Both the position numbers and the translations under genes were made by a program. A stretch of DNA of 64,000 nt from Mixophyes australis (taxonomy: Eukaryota; Chordata; Amphibia; Anura; Limnodynastidae): positions 147,326,729-147,390,728 of the forward strand of contig JAVHZZ010000004.1 in NCBI GenBank assembly GCA_036250195.1, in the 5' to 3' direction. Within the stretch, counting starts at the first letter, position 1; every line of letters begins with the position of its first letter. This document shows positions 31,017 to 42,300 of the stretch, one piece after another. The notes beneath the pieces are model-generated. The model saw only the letters and a list, made by a program, of their open reading frames with translations, was not told where the DNA came from and searched no databases.

Positions 31017-31440
31017 CAGTGCCGTAACTAGACATTTTAGTGCCCTGGGCGAGACAGGGTACCGGCGCCCCCCATCTAAGTGGGAGTGTCAAATGTTGAG
31101 AGGGCGTGGTCAACCTACTGTGGGGGTGTGGCTAGCGCTTTACAAGTTCTAGACCGCACTGAAACCCCCTCCCTCCCCATTCTTCACGGTCTGGCTTTGT
31201 AAGCATCTTTATGTAATAAGCCTCCATAGAATCAAAGTACTTTAAATGCAGCTATCACATGCTAGCTGTATAAAAAATGAATTGGGTATTGAAATAAAAC
31301 TCAATGAAACAAATTAAAACATAATTGTAACGGTACCATCTATATCACACTGCCCCTTCATCACAGTTTCTCCTTTATCACACCGTGCCATGGAGCCATC
31401 TTTATCACATTGTGCCCCCTTATCACCATTACACTAAATG

Positions 31441-31480
<40 letters not shown>

Positions 31481-31750
31481 GTGCACATACACATACAATA
31501 TAAAGAGCCTCCTAGTGTCCGCCATACCATACAGAGAGCATTCCTGTGATAAATACAGATAAATACCTCACCATACCATACAGAGAGCATTCCTGTGACC
31601 TCCATACTATACAGAGAGCATTCCTATGACCGCCATACTATACAGAGAGCATTCCTGTGACCGCCATACAATACAGAGAGCATTCCTATAACCGCCATAC
31701 TATACAGAAAGCATTCCTATGACCACCATACATTACAGAGAGCATTCTTG
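31017..31750 (+). mobile_element. hAT-type element, left part, with TACAGAGAGCATTCCT tandem array
   Basis: CAGTGCCGTAACTAGACATT followed by GCCCTGGGCGAGA is a typical hAT left end. After a stretch of TTCATCACA-type units (31345-31430) and an (AT)n run (31446-31473) comes a roughly 31-bp array, CGCCATACTATACAGAGAGCATTCCTGTGA, with about eight units (31515-31745). The right end was not found. Confidence 0.55.
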
Positions 31751-31779
31751 TGACTGCAATACAGATAAATACCTCACCT

Positions 31780-33200
31780 TAAATTAATAGACCCCGCCAT
31801 TAAATTAAAAAGCCCCATCAATAAATTAAATTGACCCATCAGCACCCCATAAATAAAATAGTACCCATTAAATAATAAGCCCCCACCTAACCCTAACCCT
31901 CACCATTAAATTAATAGCTTACCTCCGACATATGTACTAAGACACCCAACCTCCCTACCCTCATATCACACATTATATTAATACATCCCCCCCTTCCCTC
32001 ACACATTATGGCAACATACCCCCCTTCCCTCATAAAGCATAGCAGCATGCAGCACACATCCCCCCTCCCCTTCCTCCATAATAGCAGCTCACATCCCCCC
32101 CTCCCCTCCATAATAGCAGCTCACATGCCCCCCTCCCTAATAGCAGCTCACATGCCCCCCTCCCCTCCCTCCATAATAGCAGCTTACAAGCCTCCCTCCC
32201 TCCATAATAGCAGCTTACATGCCCCCCTCCCTAATAGCAGCTTACTTGCCCCCCTCCCACCCTCCCTCCATAATAGCAGCTTACATGCCCCCCTCTCATT
32301 GATCGTTGGTGGGGGGAGCAGGGTAGTTAAAAAACAAAACATACTCACGTGATCGCAGCGCCAGCGTCCCTCCTCTCTGCTGCTCACTGCTTCACACAGA
32401 CTGAATGCCAGGTGTGACATCATCTTATCATACCCAGCATTCAGGCAGTCTGGAGCAATGAAGCACAGAGCAGCAGAGAAGACCAAGAGAGAAGAAAAGG
32501 AAAAGGTAAGTAAAGGGAGGAAAACGGGGGGGCTTTTCACAAAGGGGTTAAAAAACGAGGGGGGGGCTTTGCACAAAGGGGTTAAAAAATGAGGGGGGGG
32601 CTTTGCACAAAGGGGTTAAAAACGAGGGGGGCTTTGCACAAAGGGGTTAAAAAATGAGGGGGGGGGGGGCTCTGCACAAAGGGGTTAAAAAACGAGGGGG
32701 GGGTTTGCACAAAGGGGTTAGAAAACAAGGGGGGGTCTTTGCACAAAGGGGTTAAAAAACGAGGGGGGTCTTTGCACAAAGGGGTTAAAAAACGAGGGGG
32801 GCTTTGCACAAAAGGGTTAAAAAATGAGGGGGGCTTTGCACAAAGGGGTTTAAAAAATGATGGGGGGCTTTGCACAAAGGGGTTAAAAAACGAGGGGGGT
32901 CTTTGCACAAAGGGGTTAAAAAACGAGGGGGGACTTTGCACAACGGGGGCAGCATGGCACAGTGGGGTTAAAGAAAGGAGGGACAAAAGCAGCATGGCAC
33001 AGGGGGATAAAGAAAAGAGGGACAAAGGCAACATGGCACAGTGGGATAAAGAAAAGAGGGACAAAGGCAGCATGGCACAGGGGGATGAAGAAAGGAGGGG
33101 CCAAAGGCAGCATGACACAGGGGGATGAAGAAAGGGGCAAAGGCAGCATGGGGGGCGCAGTGTGATCATAAGGGGGCATAGCGTGGTGATGATAAAGGGG
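31780..33200. repeat. Minisatellite-rich interior shared with the hAT element at 45114
   Basis: The stretch 31795-31990 (CCATTAAATTAA..., CAATAAATTAAATTGACCCA, ACCATTAAATTAATAGC) is clearly homologous to 46600-46800. It is followed by a CATAATAGCAGCTTACATGC array (32045-32290), a G-rich array of about 12 units of 36-40 bp with GGCTTTGCACAAAGGGGTTA (32525-32945), and a roughly 45-bp array with GGCAGCATGGCACAGGGGGA (32950-33155). Minus-strand open frames of FFNPFVQSPPS repeats and plus-strand frames are generated by the arrays. Confidence 0.75.
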
Positions 33201-33411
33201 CACAGTAATGTGTGTGTGATGGCACGGCGCTTTTGGCTATGTAGTGTGTGTAAGGTAGATGGTGGCTAATGGTTGCTATTTTGTTTGCGGGGTAATGGGA
33301 ATACTATTTTAATGTTGGGGCTGGAGGAAGGCCTAATTATTAATCATGGATGCTATTGATTTAACGGTGGGGCTGGCTGTAATTTTCTAAATGTAGCCAT
33401 TTTTTTTTCCA

Positions 33412-33500
33412 AATAGGTCCTCCAACATTCCAGGATCCGGACAAGCCGCAACTAAAGAAACCAGCAGCCACATGTGGTAAAAGTGAGAAGAACAGGTAGG
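33412..33500 (+). other. Exon-like segment shared with 46225-46345 (opposite strand)
   Basis: AAATAGGTCCTCCAACATTC and CCAGGATCCGGACAAGC, then GCAGCCACATGTGG and AGAACAGGTAGG. The minus-strand segment at about 46225-46345 is roughly 80% similar by eye and reads TSTFQDPDKQQLIQQPQVVK in one frame. The first copy is bounded by AG and GTAGG, as an exon could be. No known protein was recognised. It may simply be conserved transposon sequence. Confidence 0.35.
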
Positions 33501-33639
33501 ACAGAGCAGCATAATGTGTGAAATGTTGTGATTCTAGTAGGGACAATGCCAATGTTTGGTGAGTGTTTGGTGAGCCCAGTGGGCGCTGGCCAAGACTGAA
33601 CTCTTTCTGTACACACCGCATTCTTCCTATACTACACAA

Positions 33640-33888
33640 GGGTGCTAGATGTCCTGAAAGTCAGGAGTGCTTGGACAAATGTCACGCTACAGTGAATTCA
33701 GGACCTAGTGATTTTGATGTGCTAGCCACGCCCCAATGGCGCATTGCCATGCCCCCAATCGTGTGACCACACCCCTGAAAAATTTTGCACCACCGTTAGG
33801 CGTTGCAAATTTTTTTTGCATACTCAACTATAAGGGGGAAGGCATGAACTTGTTGTACCGGGGCCCTGAATTCCTCTTGGCAGCCCTG
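33640..33888. mobile_element. hAT-like right end (CTTGGCAGCCCTG)
   Basis: The complement of the end, CAGGGCTGCCAAGAGGAATT followed by CAGGGCCCCGGTACAAC, has the look of a hAT terminus. The matching left end and target duplication were not found. Confidence 0.4.
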
Positions 33889-34796
33889 AATATCACTGAC
33901 ATGAAAATCCCAAAAGTGTAAATACTGACATGGAGAAAATCCAGACAGTCTAAATACCTACATGCATAAAACATCTAAACGTATAAAATACCAATAGTTT
34001 GTTTGCCAATAGTGTAAATACTGACAATCACACTGCCTGTAGTAAACAACACTATGAGTGGGTCCGGTGGCTGTACATTTAAACAAATAAATAAATAAAT
34101 GTTTAAAAAACAAAAAGAAGTGTTCTCCCCCCATCCCCAGTCGCATCAATCAGTGTTGCCAGCCTAGGGCTGGCTGGAAAAAAATTGGGGGGATAAACAG
34201 GATGGGGTCCCGATGCTCTTCCAACCAGCCAGCAGCCTTCAGCAGGGGGTCCTCCTGCCATGATGACAACCAGCCCCAGGCTGGTCAGCACTGGCCTGCA
34301 TTTTTTTCTTGCAGACACAAACTCCCTAGGGAACCCAGCCCTGTGCTGGCCAGCCTGGAGCTGGTTGTCTTCATGGCAGGGGGACCCCCTGCTGCGGGTT
34401 CACCTGCCACCAGCCTTGGCTAGCTAAGTCTAGGGCTGGTTGAAGGAAAATACAGGGGACCCCACTATGTTTGTACCCCAGATTTTCCTCCGCCCAGCTG
34501 TCTAGGGTTAATATGACTGAGGGGGGAGGGATATGCTTTATTTTTTAAAACATTTACCTATTTATTTATTTTTGGTATTTACTTGCAGCGGGTCCTGCGA
34601 CTGTACACTAACATTGCTGTTTTAATGCCTGCAGTGTGACTGTTGGCATTTTCACTGTTGGCAATCACACTGCCGGTATTTTATCCGTGTAGGTATTTTA
34701 TACATGTAGGTATGTAGACTGTCAGGATTTAAACTGTTAGGAATTTTCTCCATTTCAATATTTAGACTGTCGGGATTTTCGTGTCAGTATTATTTC
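33889..34796. mobile_element. 900-bp fold-back element
   Basis: The left arm starts AATATCACTGACATGAAAATC, and the right end read as complement is AATAATACTGACACGAAAATC. Units such as TAAATACCTACATGCATAAA / TATACATGTAGGTATGTAGA and AGTGTAAATACTGACAATCACACTGCC / GGCAATCACACTGCCGGTATTTT pair across about 150-180 bp of each arm. The loop contains GCAGGGGGTCCTCCTGCCAT-type inverted units with CCAGCCCCAGGCTGG, which recur at 60960-61400. Non-coding. Confidence 0.72.
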
Positions 34797-34799
34797 CGT

Positions 34800-37060
34800 C
34801 GCTATTTTCACCGTTGGAAATATGTCTATCACTGCTCCCCCTATTACACTATGATGGCTAGCAAATTACACATTTAAATGTAGCCAGTGGTCGAAATGGA
34901 AATTTAGAAGTGGCAGAATGGTAATTTAGAAGTGTTAGTGAATGAAATTTGTTAACTTTACAATGAAGACAGTACCACATATACTAGCTCACTTCAATCA
35001 CTGAATGTAGCAAATTTTGCAATCTGTAATTAAAAAAGTGCACAATTTAATCCATGCTTAATATATTATATATTGATGGAAACAGTATTCAGTGGTTACC
35101 TTGTCACAAAAGAATAAAATCAATAAGTTATTATTTTAATATCTTTCAATAACAAATACCTGAACTTTACATTACAGCTCCTATGCCCTGCTGCTCTTAT
35201 GGACTTGAGATATGAAAAGACAATATATCTTTGTGCATTACCAACACTAACATTGTTTACCACTGCTAATGGGAGAAACATACTAATAAGAGACTTCAAG
35301 GCTGCTAGAGACGTCAACAGTGGACTGGGAAGAAGTCACTGATCTATTTATCCTGTTACAAATAGGAGCTAATTAAGTTTATACAGAATGCTTCAATAAC
35401 CCAACTCACTATTCTGTTTAAAGCTGTGTATATTCATATATACAGTCATCTCAATGATCTTTATTTATTTTCCCTTAGAATAATTGCTTGAATTACAATA
35501 TGAAGTGCGAGGCATAGTATTTTATATATTCTATATTGTTATTTTCTTAAGGTCTCCTATTCATATTTTTATTAGAATTATTGTCTTTGATTTGTAAGGC
35601 GCCACGGTGTTCTGTAGCAACAGACAGTGGGGAAAACAAAACATATATAAAATAGGGATACACAAGGTAGGCAAAATAAATGCAGGCATAAAAACAAACT
35701 GTAGGGAGTGTCCTGCTCACAAAAAAAGCTTACAATGTAATGTTTTTCATTATTCATTTATTTATATTCCTTTTAATTAACTTCTGCTAATATAAAGCTG
35801 AGTATTGTAGTATTTAATTATACTTTTTTATTTGACACTATTTCTTCTCCAGACCTGGCAGAGACACAAAATGTATCAAAAGTGCGTCCGAAGATGCGAA
35901 AACTATCTTAAAAGCTTAGTGTGAGTCAGTCTAAATCATAGTCTTGACTAAGAAAAGACATTGATAAATAATTCAACCTTCATGGATACCTACCTAAATT
36001 TCCTTAAATCAGTCGACAAATAATCTATAAAACCAAGTATATGGCAGAAACTAATGTGCAATATTTAATTACTATCTAGGACAGTTAAATAATAATCATT
36101 ATTTACCATCATTAATGGGAAGTTTGCTCTGTATATATCAATGCTACTCATGTTCTGTGAGTGTACTTTAATGAAGTCAGATGATTATTGTCTTTAATAA
36201 TGCAATAGGGCTACTAATCCTCCATTTTCATTATGACAAGTGTTTACTCAAAATATGGATTCTAAATAATCCTAATGCAATTTGATCATCTCGGTGGGTA
36301 TACTTTAAAATGTATAAAATTCAAACCTATTTATGACACAATTACCAAATGTCTTGTAAATAATTTGCAGAAATTCGACATAAAGAATTTGATAACATAA
36401 GTATAGATAATAAACATTGAATTTTATTGCATCTTTTCAGCTTCTTCTCAGACATTTCCTTGGGACACATCCAGTTTAGTAATGAAACACTGAAACGTGC
36501 CCAGAGAATGTAAATCGGTGGGATATATAGTTCTGATCACTGTATTGACTGTGATATTATAACTGGTTTAGGGAATGATTTGGAGTTTATTTAGTGCATG
36601 AAAATAATTGCCTGCCAGATAATACTTACCTGCTATTTCTATAACTCACATAGACTGCGCTGCCATTGTGCTTGCTTTCTATATATGATTCCCGACTCAC
36701 TTAATCATGTTCACTAACCATGATCAGCAGCATGATACAAGAGAGCTGCAGGAACGTCAAGATTGGTATTTAGGGATTCCTGTTAAGTCAAAAACAAATT
36801 GCATCTCTGTCGTATAAGATGTTATTTTGCTTGTGCGCAAATGCACAAAGCACTTGTTCCAAAAATAGCGTTAAGTGTGAATGCGCAGATGTAAAAAAGC
36901 ATATTACTATACCCTAAAACGCAATTTGCACTCTACTTAACTTAAGCCCCTTAGCCCTATGAAAATGGAGGGACAGCGGTTTAAATTTTCCATTTAAATA
37001 CAGTACCAGTTAAACCAACATTAACATACCTTTTGAACTTCTTTTCTCAAAATAACACTT
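34800..37060. other. AT-rich sequence with one L2/SINE-type tail on the minus strand
   Basis: No genes recognised. At 35597-35750 the minus strand reads CATTGTAAGCTTTTTTTGTG and GAGCAGGACACTCCC, then a decayed body ending GGCGCCTTACA, in the style of L2-type 3' tails. The rest is unassigned. Confidence 0.5.
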
Positions 37061-37710
37061 AGGGCTAGATTTACTATCAGGCGTGATGCATGGCGGCTTC
37101 AAGCCGCCATGCATCGCGGCGGTTTTCCGGCGGGTTTGCATTGCAAACAGCCGGGTTTAGTAATGGGCGCATTTCAGCTTCAATTTGAAGCCGCCGGCGA
37201 TGTAATGGCCGGATGTAATGCTCAAAGCCGCCGGCGGCTTTGAATAGAACATGGCGCTTTTGATTTAAATGACGGCGCTTTTGTGTAAAGGCGGTTTTTT
37301 TGAAAATTACACCTGTCTCCTGGCCTGTTACTATTGGCTATTTTCAAACTCAGGAGATTTGACATCACAAGCCCTATATAAACCACTGGCCTGACACTTT
37401 TTTCTCTGATAGGGTTTAGAGGAGTTTTGTGAGAGGAGTTTGGAGGATAGTGGCTTGCTGAGAGTTGGTGAGAGTTGGAGTTTGGTGGATTGGTGGAACG
37501 ATATCTGATTGAAGTGTGAGTAGTCCTGTGGTTTTTTCCTGTTTTGTACATTTATTTTCTCATTTATTTTCTGTCTTGTATTTTTTGTATTTGACTTGTC
37601 CTTTGTCTGTGTTACTTGTGTGTGACTGTGTGGAGAGTGTGTCTGTAGGTAGTGTAGTTTGTTCTTTGTGTTTGTAAGTCCTTCAGTGTTTTGTGTTTTT
37701 CTGGGAAAAA

Positions 37711-39736
37711 ATGTCCAGAGATAGGAGGGGAGAACAGGCTGAGGAGAGGGAGATGGAGGTTGAGGGGTCAGAGGAGGGAGAGGGAGAGGTTGAGGAGACA
37801 GGACAAGGCAGGAAGACCAAGACAGGGAGGAATGTGCGCTTCTCACATGATGAGAATTGTGTGTTGGTGCACAACATCATTCCCTGCTACGAGGTCCTCC
37901 TAGGGAACCTGGCAGCCCGGACTCCTCTAAGGCGGCGTCACCAACTGTGGGGGAGAGTCTGTGAGGCCGTGAACGCGGTGGGCCCACTGAAGCGGACAGT
38001 GGCGCACTGCCGCAAGCACTTCTCTGATATTAAAAGGAGGCTTAAAGAGAAGATGGCCCAGGAAAGGAGGTCTACAAGGCGCACGGGTGGTGGCCCCCCA
38101 CTTCGTATGGAGTACACCACGTACGAGGAGGAGCTGCGCCAGATAATGCCGGCTGAAATTGTAGAGGGCATAAATGTGCAGGACACAGATTCGCCCTCTT
38201 TTGGCCAAGTAGTTGGTGAGTTATTTGGTTTTTTAACCCTAAAAGTTTTTTAAAACTGCTTTTCTCTTTTTAAAACTGCTTTTCTCTTTTTAAAACTGCT
38301 TTTCTCTTTTTAAAATTGCTTTTCTCTTTTTAAAACTGCTTTTCTCACACGTTGCAAACGTTTTTTCTTATTTGTTTTGCTTTTTTTTTTGTTTTTCAAA
38401 GTGTATTTTTGACTCTAATAGTTTGTAAAGGGTTTTTTTTTCTCATACCAAAAAAAAATAAAAAATTGCAAACACATTTTTGCAATAACCAGTATATTTG
38501 GAAATTGTTTTTTTCTGGAAATACATTGTATGCTTTTTCTAATACATCCAGAATCGCCAGGACCGCAGTTCAGTCCCAGTGCCAGACCTACACCTCCACC
38601 TTCAGCGAGAGATTGGGCACAGACGAGCAAGCAGGTGCGTGATTTCTGTTTAGGAGAGAAGTAATGGAGTTAATTGATTTTCTGTGCAAATGTTGCTGTC
38701 AATGTTTTTTTTTTTTTTTTTTATTGTTTGCAATGAGAAGTTAGGGCTACATTTTACTAAACTGATATGTTGCCTATAGAAACCCATCAGAATATACCTT
38801 TACTTTATTTATTGCATTCAACAAAATGACAGCTAAAATCTGATTGGTTGCTATAGGCAACATTTCCACTTTTTATAGCATGCAGTTTAGTCAAAATAAC
38901 CCAGCATGTACTACACAGTCCAAATGATAATGGGTATTAAAAGGATAATAAGTGCATCCTTAAGCAGGTAGCATAGGACTAGAAATCAGGAATGCAAACA
39001 TTGTGAAAGAATCTGTAGTTGCTAAAGAATATTCTTTCCTATCCAGTGTTCAGAATGCAATATACAAACATATTATATACTATATACTTACCGTCATTTT
39101 TCATACACAGGGCCCTCTTCATACCAGCCACCTCAGGCGGAGTCCCTGGAAATGTCCCTTGAGCCAGAGGATCAAACGACCATCACCCTGGTAACAGTGG
39201 ATGCCCCTGTGTTTGGCCTCCAGGAAGTTTCACCTGGCCCTGCTGAACCATCACACCACCAACCTGCACCTGAAAGTATGGACCCAGCCAGAAAAATGGC
39301 GCTGTCTATTGGCGCATTCCAGCAGCAACAGACATTGTTTATGGACAGGCAAACTCGCCACATGTCCCAAATTGCGGCCCAGTTGAGGCGGATACACCGC
39401 TCCAATAGTCAACTCCCTGCTGGAATCAACCGTCTGGCAACAGCTTTAGAACAGACCAATGTGCAGCTGGCCCAAATGACTGGGGCTGTGGAGGCCTTAC
39501 ATTCCACAGTACAGGAGGGGAATGCCAATGTGACCCGGCTCGCAGGGCAACTACATTCAGAAATTGTAGCCCGTTTACCGGCACCTATGTCTTCAGCCAC
39601 CACCAGTACCACTAGTACGCCTAGCACATCTGTACAGAGTACTCCTCCAAGGAGAGGTGCTCGCACCAGGGGTGGGCGAGGGAGGGGAGAGAGTGGCACC
39701 AAGCATTGTGATATGCCTGCAAAAAGGCGTCGCTAG
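37711..39736 (+). CDS. Harbinger Myb/SANT-like DNA-binding accessory protein, three predicted exons
   Basis: Predicted exons are 37711-38215, 38552-38634 and 39128-39736, with donors GTGAGT and GTGCGT. Exon 1 begins at an ATG after AAAA and encodes an acidic N terminus (EEGEGEVEE), then a Myb/SANT-like trihelical domain (VRFSHDENCVLVHNI, RRRHQLWGRVCEAVNAVG, RTVAHCRKHFSDIKRRLKEK). This is the domain used by Harbinger Myb-like proteins to bind transposon ends and escort transposase. Exon 2 is proline-rich. Exon 3 holds a helical region (LATALEQTNVQLAQMTGAVE, repeated hydrophobics, possibly a coiled coil) and a basic C terminus, RRGARTRGGRGRGE and PAKRRR, probably a nuclear localisation signal. 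All three exons are open. AATAAA at 39811 follows the stop. The exon 3 acceptor is a guess: CATACACAG at 39110 would shift frame, while ATACCAG at 39127 keeps it. Confidence 0.75.
38247..38346. repeat. 20-bp tandem repeat (TTTTTAAAACTGCTTTTCTC) x5
   Basis: Five nearly perfect 20-bp units lie in the first intron of the Harbinger accessory gene, just downstream of the donor site. Confidence 0.9.
38744..38902. mobile_element. Palindromic MITE, degraded copy inside the Harbinger element
   Basis: GGGCTACATTTTACTAAACT at the left and AGTTTAGTCAAAATAACCC at the right, with TTGCCTATAGAAACCCATCA / CTGATTGGTTGCTATAGGCA arms, match the palindromic MITE at 3494-3668. It lies in intron 2 of the accessory gene. 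Confidence 0.75.
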
Positions 39737-40067
39737 TGCAATAATTATTATTGCTTCATGTTTTCACAAGTTTGCGTAAGCATTATACGTTATTATTTAT
39801 TGTGTTCTGCAATAAATGCTGTTAAATTTCTATGGTGTCAGTGTTTCTTTTCTGCTAATTAAACAAGAGTATACTGATGTTTTAAAAAACTATGCACTAA
39901 TTTTACTTAAACATTGACCTCTGACTGTCACATTCCAGGGATGTTCATATTTACCACATGAGGAGTACACACTATCCTGTTTTTAAAGGTTCCAATTTAC
40001 AAAACATTTAAAATAAAATAAAAAAATTGCACTCACATAAAACACATTTTTGAGCAAAAAATGTTTT

Positions 40068-40186
40068 TCATACTATGTACTTACACGTAAAGTAGTTTGC
40101 AATTAGACGGTCTCTAATCTCCCTTCCGCCCTCTGTGCTCTGCACATCACCAGATGTGACACGGACCCCTTCTTCTTCACTGTCTA
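40068..40186 (-). pseudogene. Terminal exon of Harbinger transposase (remnant)
   Basis: On the minus strand, after an acceptor TTATTGCAG, an open stretch reads DSEEEGVRVTSGDVQSTEGG, then REIRDRLIANYF, and reaches a stop at 40068-40070. The G-R-x-x-R-x-x-L-x-x-Y-F ending is characteristic of the C terminus of PIF/Harbinger transposases. No upstream exon with the DDE catalytic residues was found between here and the right end, so the gene is a remnant. Orientation is convergent with the Myb-like gene, as in complete animal Harbinger elements. Confidence 0.65.
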
Positions 40187-41333
40187 CTGCAATAATTGGG
40201 TAAGTTGATGTATTGCTAGATTATGTATCAAACAGCCAGCCAGGATAATATCAGACCCCTTTTCAGGTGCATACATAGCCACCCAACCAGATTATTCTAG
40301 TAACCTGAACCTAGTTTACCAAAGTACAAAGATACGCTATAACACACCTCTACTAAATCAGTAAATAAATTGCATGGTGGGAAGACACAAGAGAAAAAGA
40401 AACCAAAACAACACTGCAATTACAAGATACTGGCCTTTTAACATATACAATCCCAAAGGAAAAAACTTTGTACATGAAATGGCCCTTTTCCTTCTGTTCT
40501 GATTGCCCAAATATCTGAAACAGCACACTGTTTGAACAATCTCGCCGCTCACAAGCAGCGCTTTCATTTTGGTCTATTGAATGGCGGTTTTCCGGCGGCT
40601 TTATAAACCCCCTAATAGTAAATCCGGCTGTTTGTATGTTGAACATTGTTGAAACCGTCATGGCGCTTTATACAGAGGCGGGTTTGGAAACATCATTTCT
40701 GGCCGTTTGGACGGCGGATTTAGCCTTAGTAAATCCGGCAATGGCTAAACCGCCGCCAAACCCGCCGAAAGTCGGCGGGTTTACAAACACGCCTGTTAGT
40801 AAATCTAGCCCTTAAAATCATTCTGCATTTGCTTAAACACATCAATAGAGGTTGGGATGGGTCTCATCGTTTTCAAGTTTCTGATCTAAGTGAATTCTAT
40901 GCATTCAGGCTGACAGCAAAAGTGGCAAAACAGTGAATCTCTGCCACAAGCTGTCAGCTGAAAACTTAGAAGTACCTAGGCACTTTACTTTGTGTTGCGT
41001 TGAATGTCTGACGAGTTCAGGAAAAAAATGGGCAATATTTGCGAAAGAAATGAATTATAAAATAGAGCACTGTACTTTTTTGACTCTGTTAAACAACAAA
41101 TAGCCTCTGCACAAACATTTTGATCACTGACAGAGTTCTTTAGAATCTTATTGCAGTGTTGTCGAAGTAGAAGAATAGTTCTTTGAAACTGTATAATGTT
41201 CAGCTGTAAGGATATCTTATTTAAGAGGAAATTGATGTAGAGGTAGTGATAAGATAAGTTTTCTTAATTAATAAAAGATTGTTCACAATTAATTGTTATT
41301 GCCCAGATGGTTAGCATTAAAAATGTGACTCTA

Positions 41334-41510
41334 GGGGCTAGATTTACTAAGCTGCGGGTTTGAAAAAGTGGGAATGTTGCCTATAGCAACCAATCAGATT
41401 CTAGCTTTTATTTATTTAGTACCTTCTACAAAATGATAGCTAGAATCTGATTGGTTGCTATAGGCAACATCCCCACTTTTTCAAACCCGCAGCTTAGTAA
41501 ATCTAGCCCC
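41334..41510. mobile_element. Palindromic MITE, well-preserved copy
   Basis: GGGGCTAGATTTACTAAGCT to AGCTTAGTAAATCTAGCCCC, with the same arms and centre as the copy at 3494-3668. It lies about 520 bp right of the Harbinger element. Confidence 0.88.
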
Positions 41511-41514
41511 AGGT

Positions 41515-42300
41515 GTTATTTATAAGCCAAAAAATAAATAAATATTAAAATATTGAAAATAAGTAATTATATTTAGTGGTATGTGTATGAAACAACCTTT
41601 CATAGGTTATCTGCCCTTCTAAATCATTATTTTAACAAAGCAGTACTAAACATAAAGATATTATTACCATTATCCAGGAAAGATGTGCTTCTACAGCCAT
41701 ATACCAAGTTGCAAGAAATGATCAATTATAAAATCAAATGTTGGCCTTATTATTTACACCACTATCTTTCACTGTCATGACTTTGCAGCATCAATTATGT
41801 TCTCATCCACTCACATACATGTAACTCACCAAGAACTAATATAAATACGTGCAAGGATGCAAATTGGCCCCAGCATTTATTCAATACATAAATGGAGAAA
41901 GCACACGTTTGTAACCATAAACATATAACTCTATATATAAGTTTAACTCAAACTTATAACTCCCCTTTTTAATTTAATCTTAATTAACTATTTCTCTCTA
42001 CCCACTTTCTGTCTCAAACCCATCCCCTTCATTAATCACATCTAGGTATACACATTCAACCCCATGGGCTCCCTATAAGGGGTCTGAGAAACTGTTAAAC
42101 TCTTTAACAATACTAATGTCACCTTTCTGTCTAAATATCTCTTAAGCCAGGAATGCATTGTGTCTATATGTGTCTATTCTCACTGGTGCCATGCCTCTTT
42201 TCTGCAAATTCACCTAATCTGCACTGCCTTCACCTTTTGAAACACTGCAAAAGGGTAACCCCTACCAGAACCTGAACATTCACATCTAAATTTGCTTGCA
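41515..42300. other. AT-rich sequence without recognised features
   Basis: Only short open frames and no repeat termini were recognised. Confidence 0.45.

Larger units (their letters stand above)
37062..40811. mobile_element. PIF/Harbinger DNA transposon with TTA target duplication, transposase core deleted
   Basis: The left end is GGGCTAGATTTACTATCAGG and the right end as complement is GGGCTAGATTTACTAACAGG, flanked by TTA at 37059-37061 and 40812-40814, as expected for this superfamily. Subterminal CGGCGGGTTT-type palindromes occur at both ends. The plus strand carries a Myb/SANT-like accessory gene (37711-39736). The minus strand retains only a terminal transposase exon (40068-40186). Animal Harbinger elements typically encode these two proteins, so this is an internally deleted element that would need transposase from another copy. 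Confidence 0.9.

Noticed and set aside
32525..32945. CRISPR-like regular repeats
   Set aside because: Units are contiguous tandem repeats without unique spacers, in a eukaryotic context.
32582..33169. Long minus-strand open frame with FFNPFVQSPPS repeats and matching plus-strand frame
   Set aside because: Both are produced by the G-rich tandem array; composition and exact periodicity track the DNA repeat, with no start context or conserved domain.
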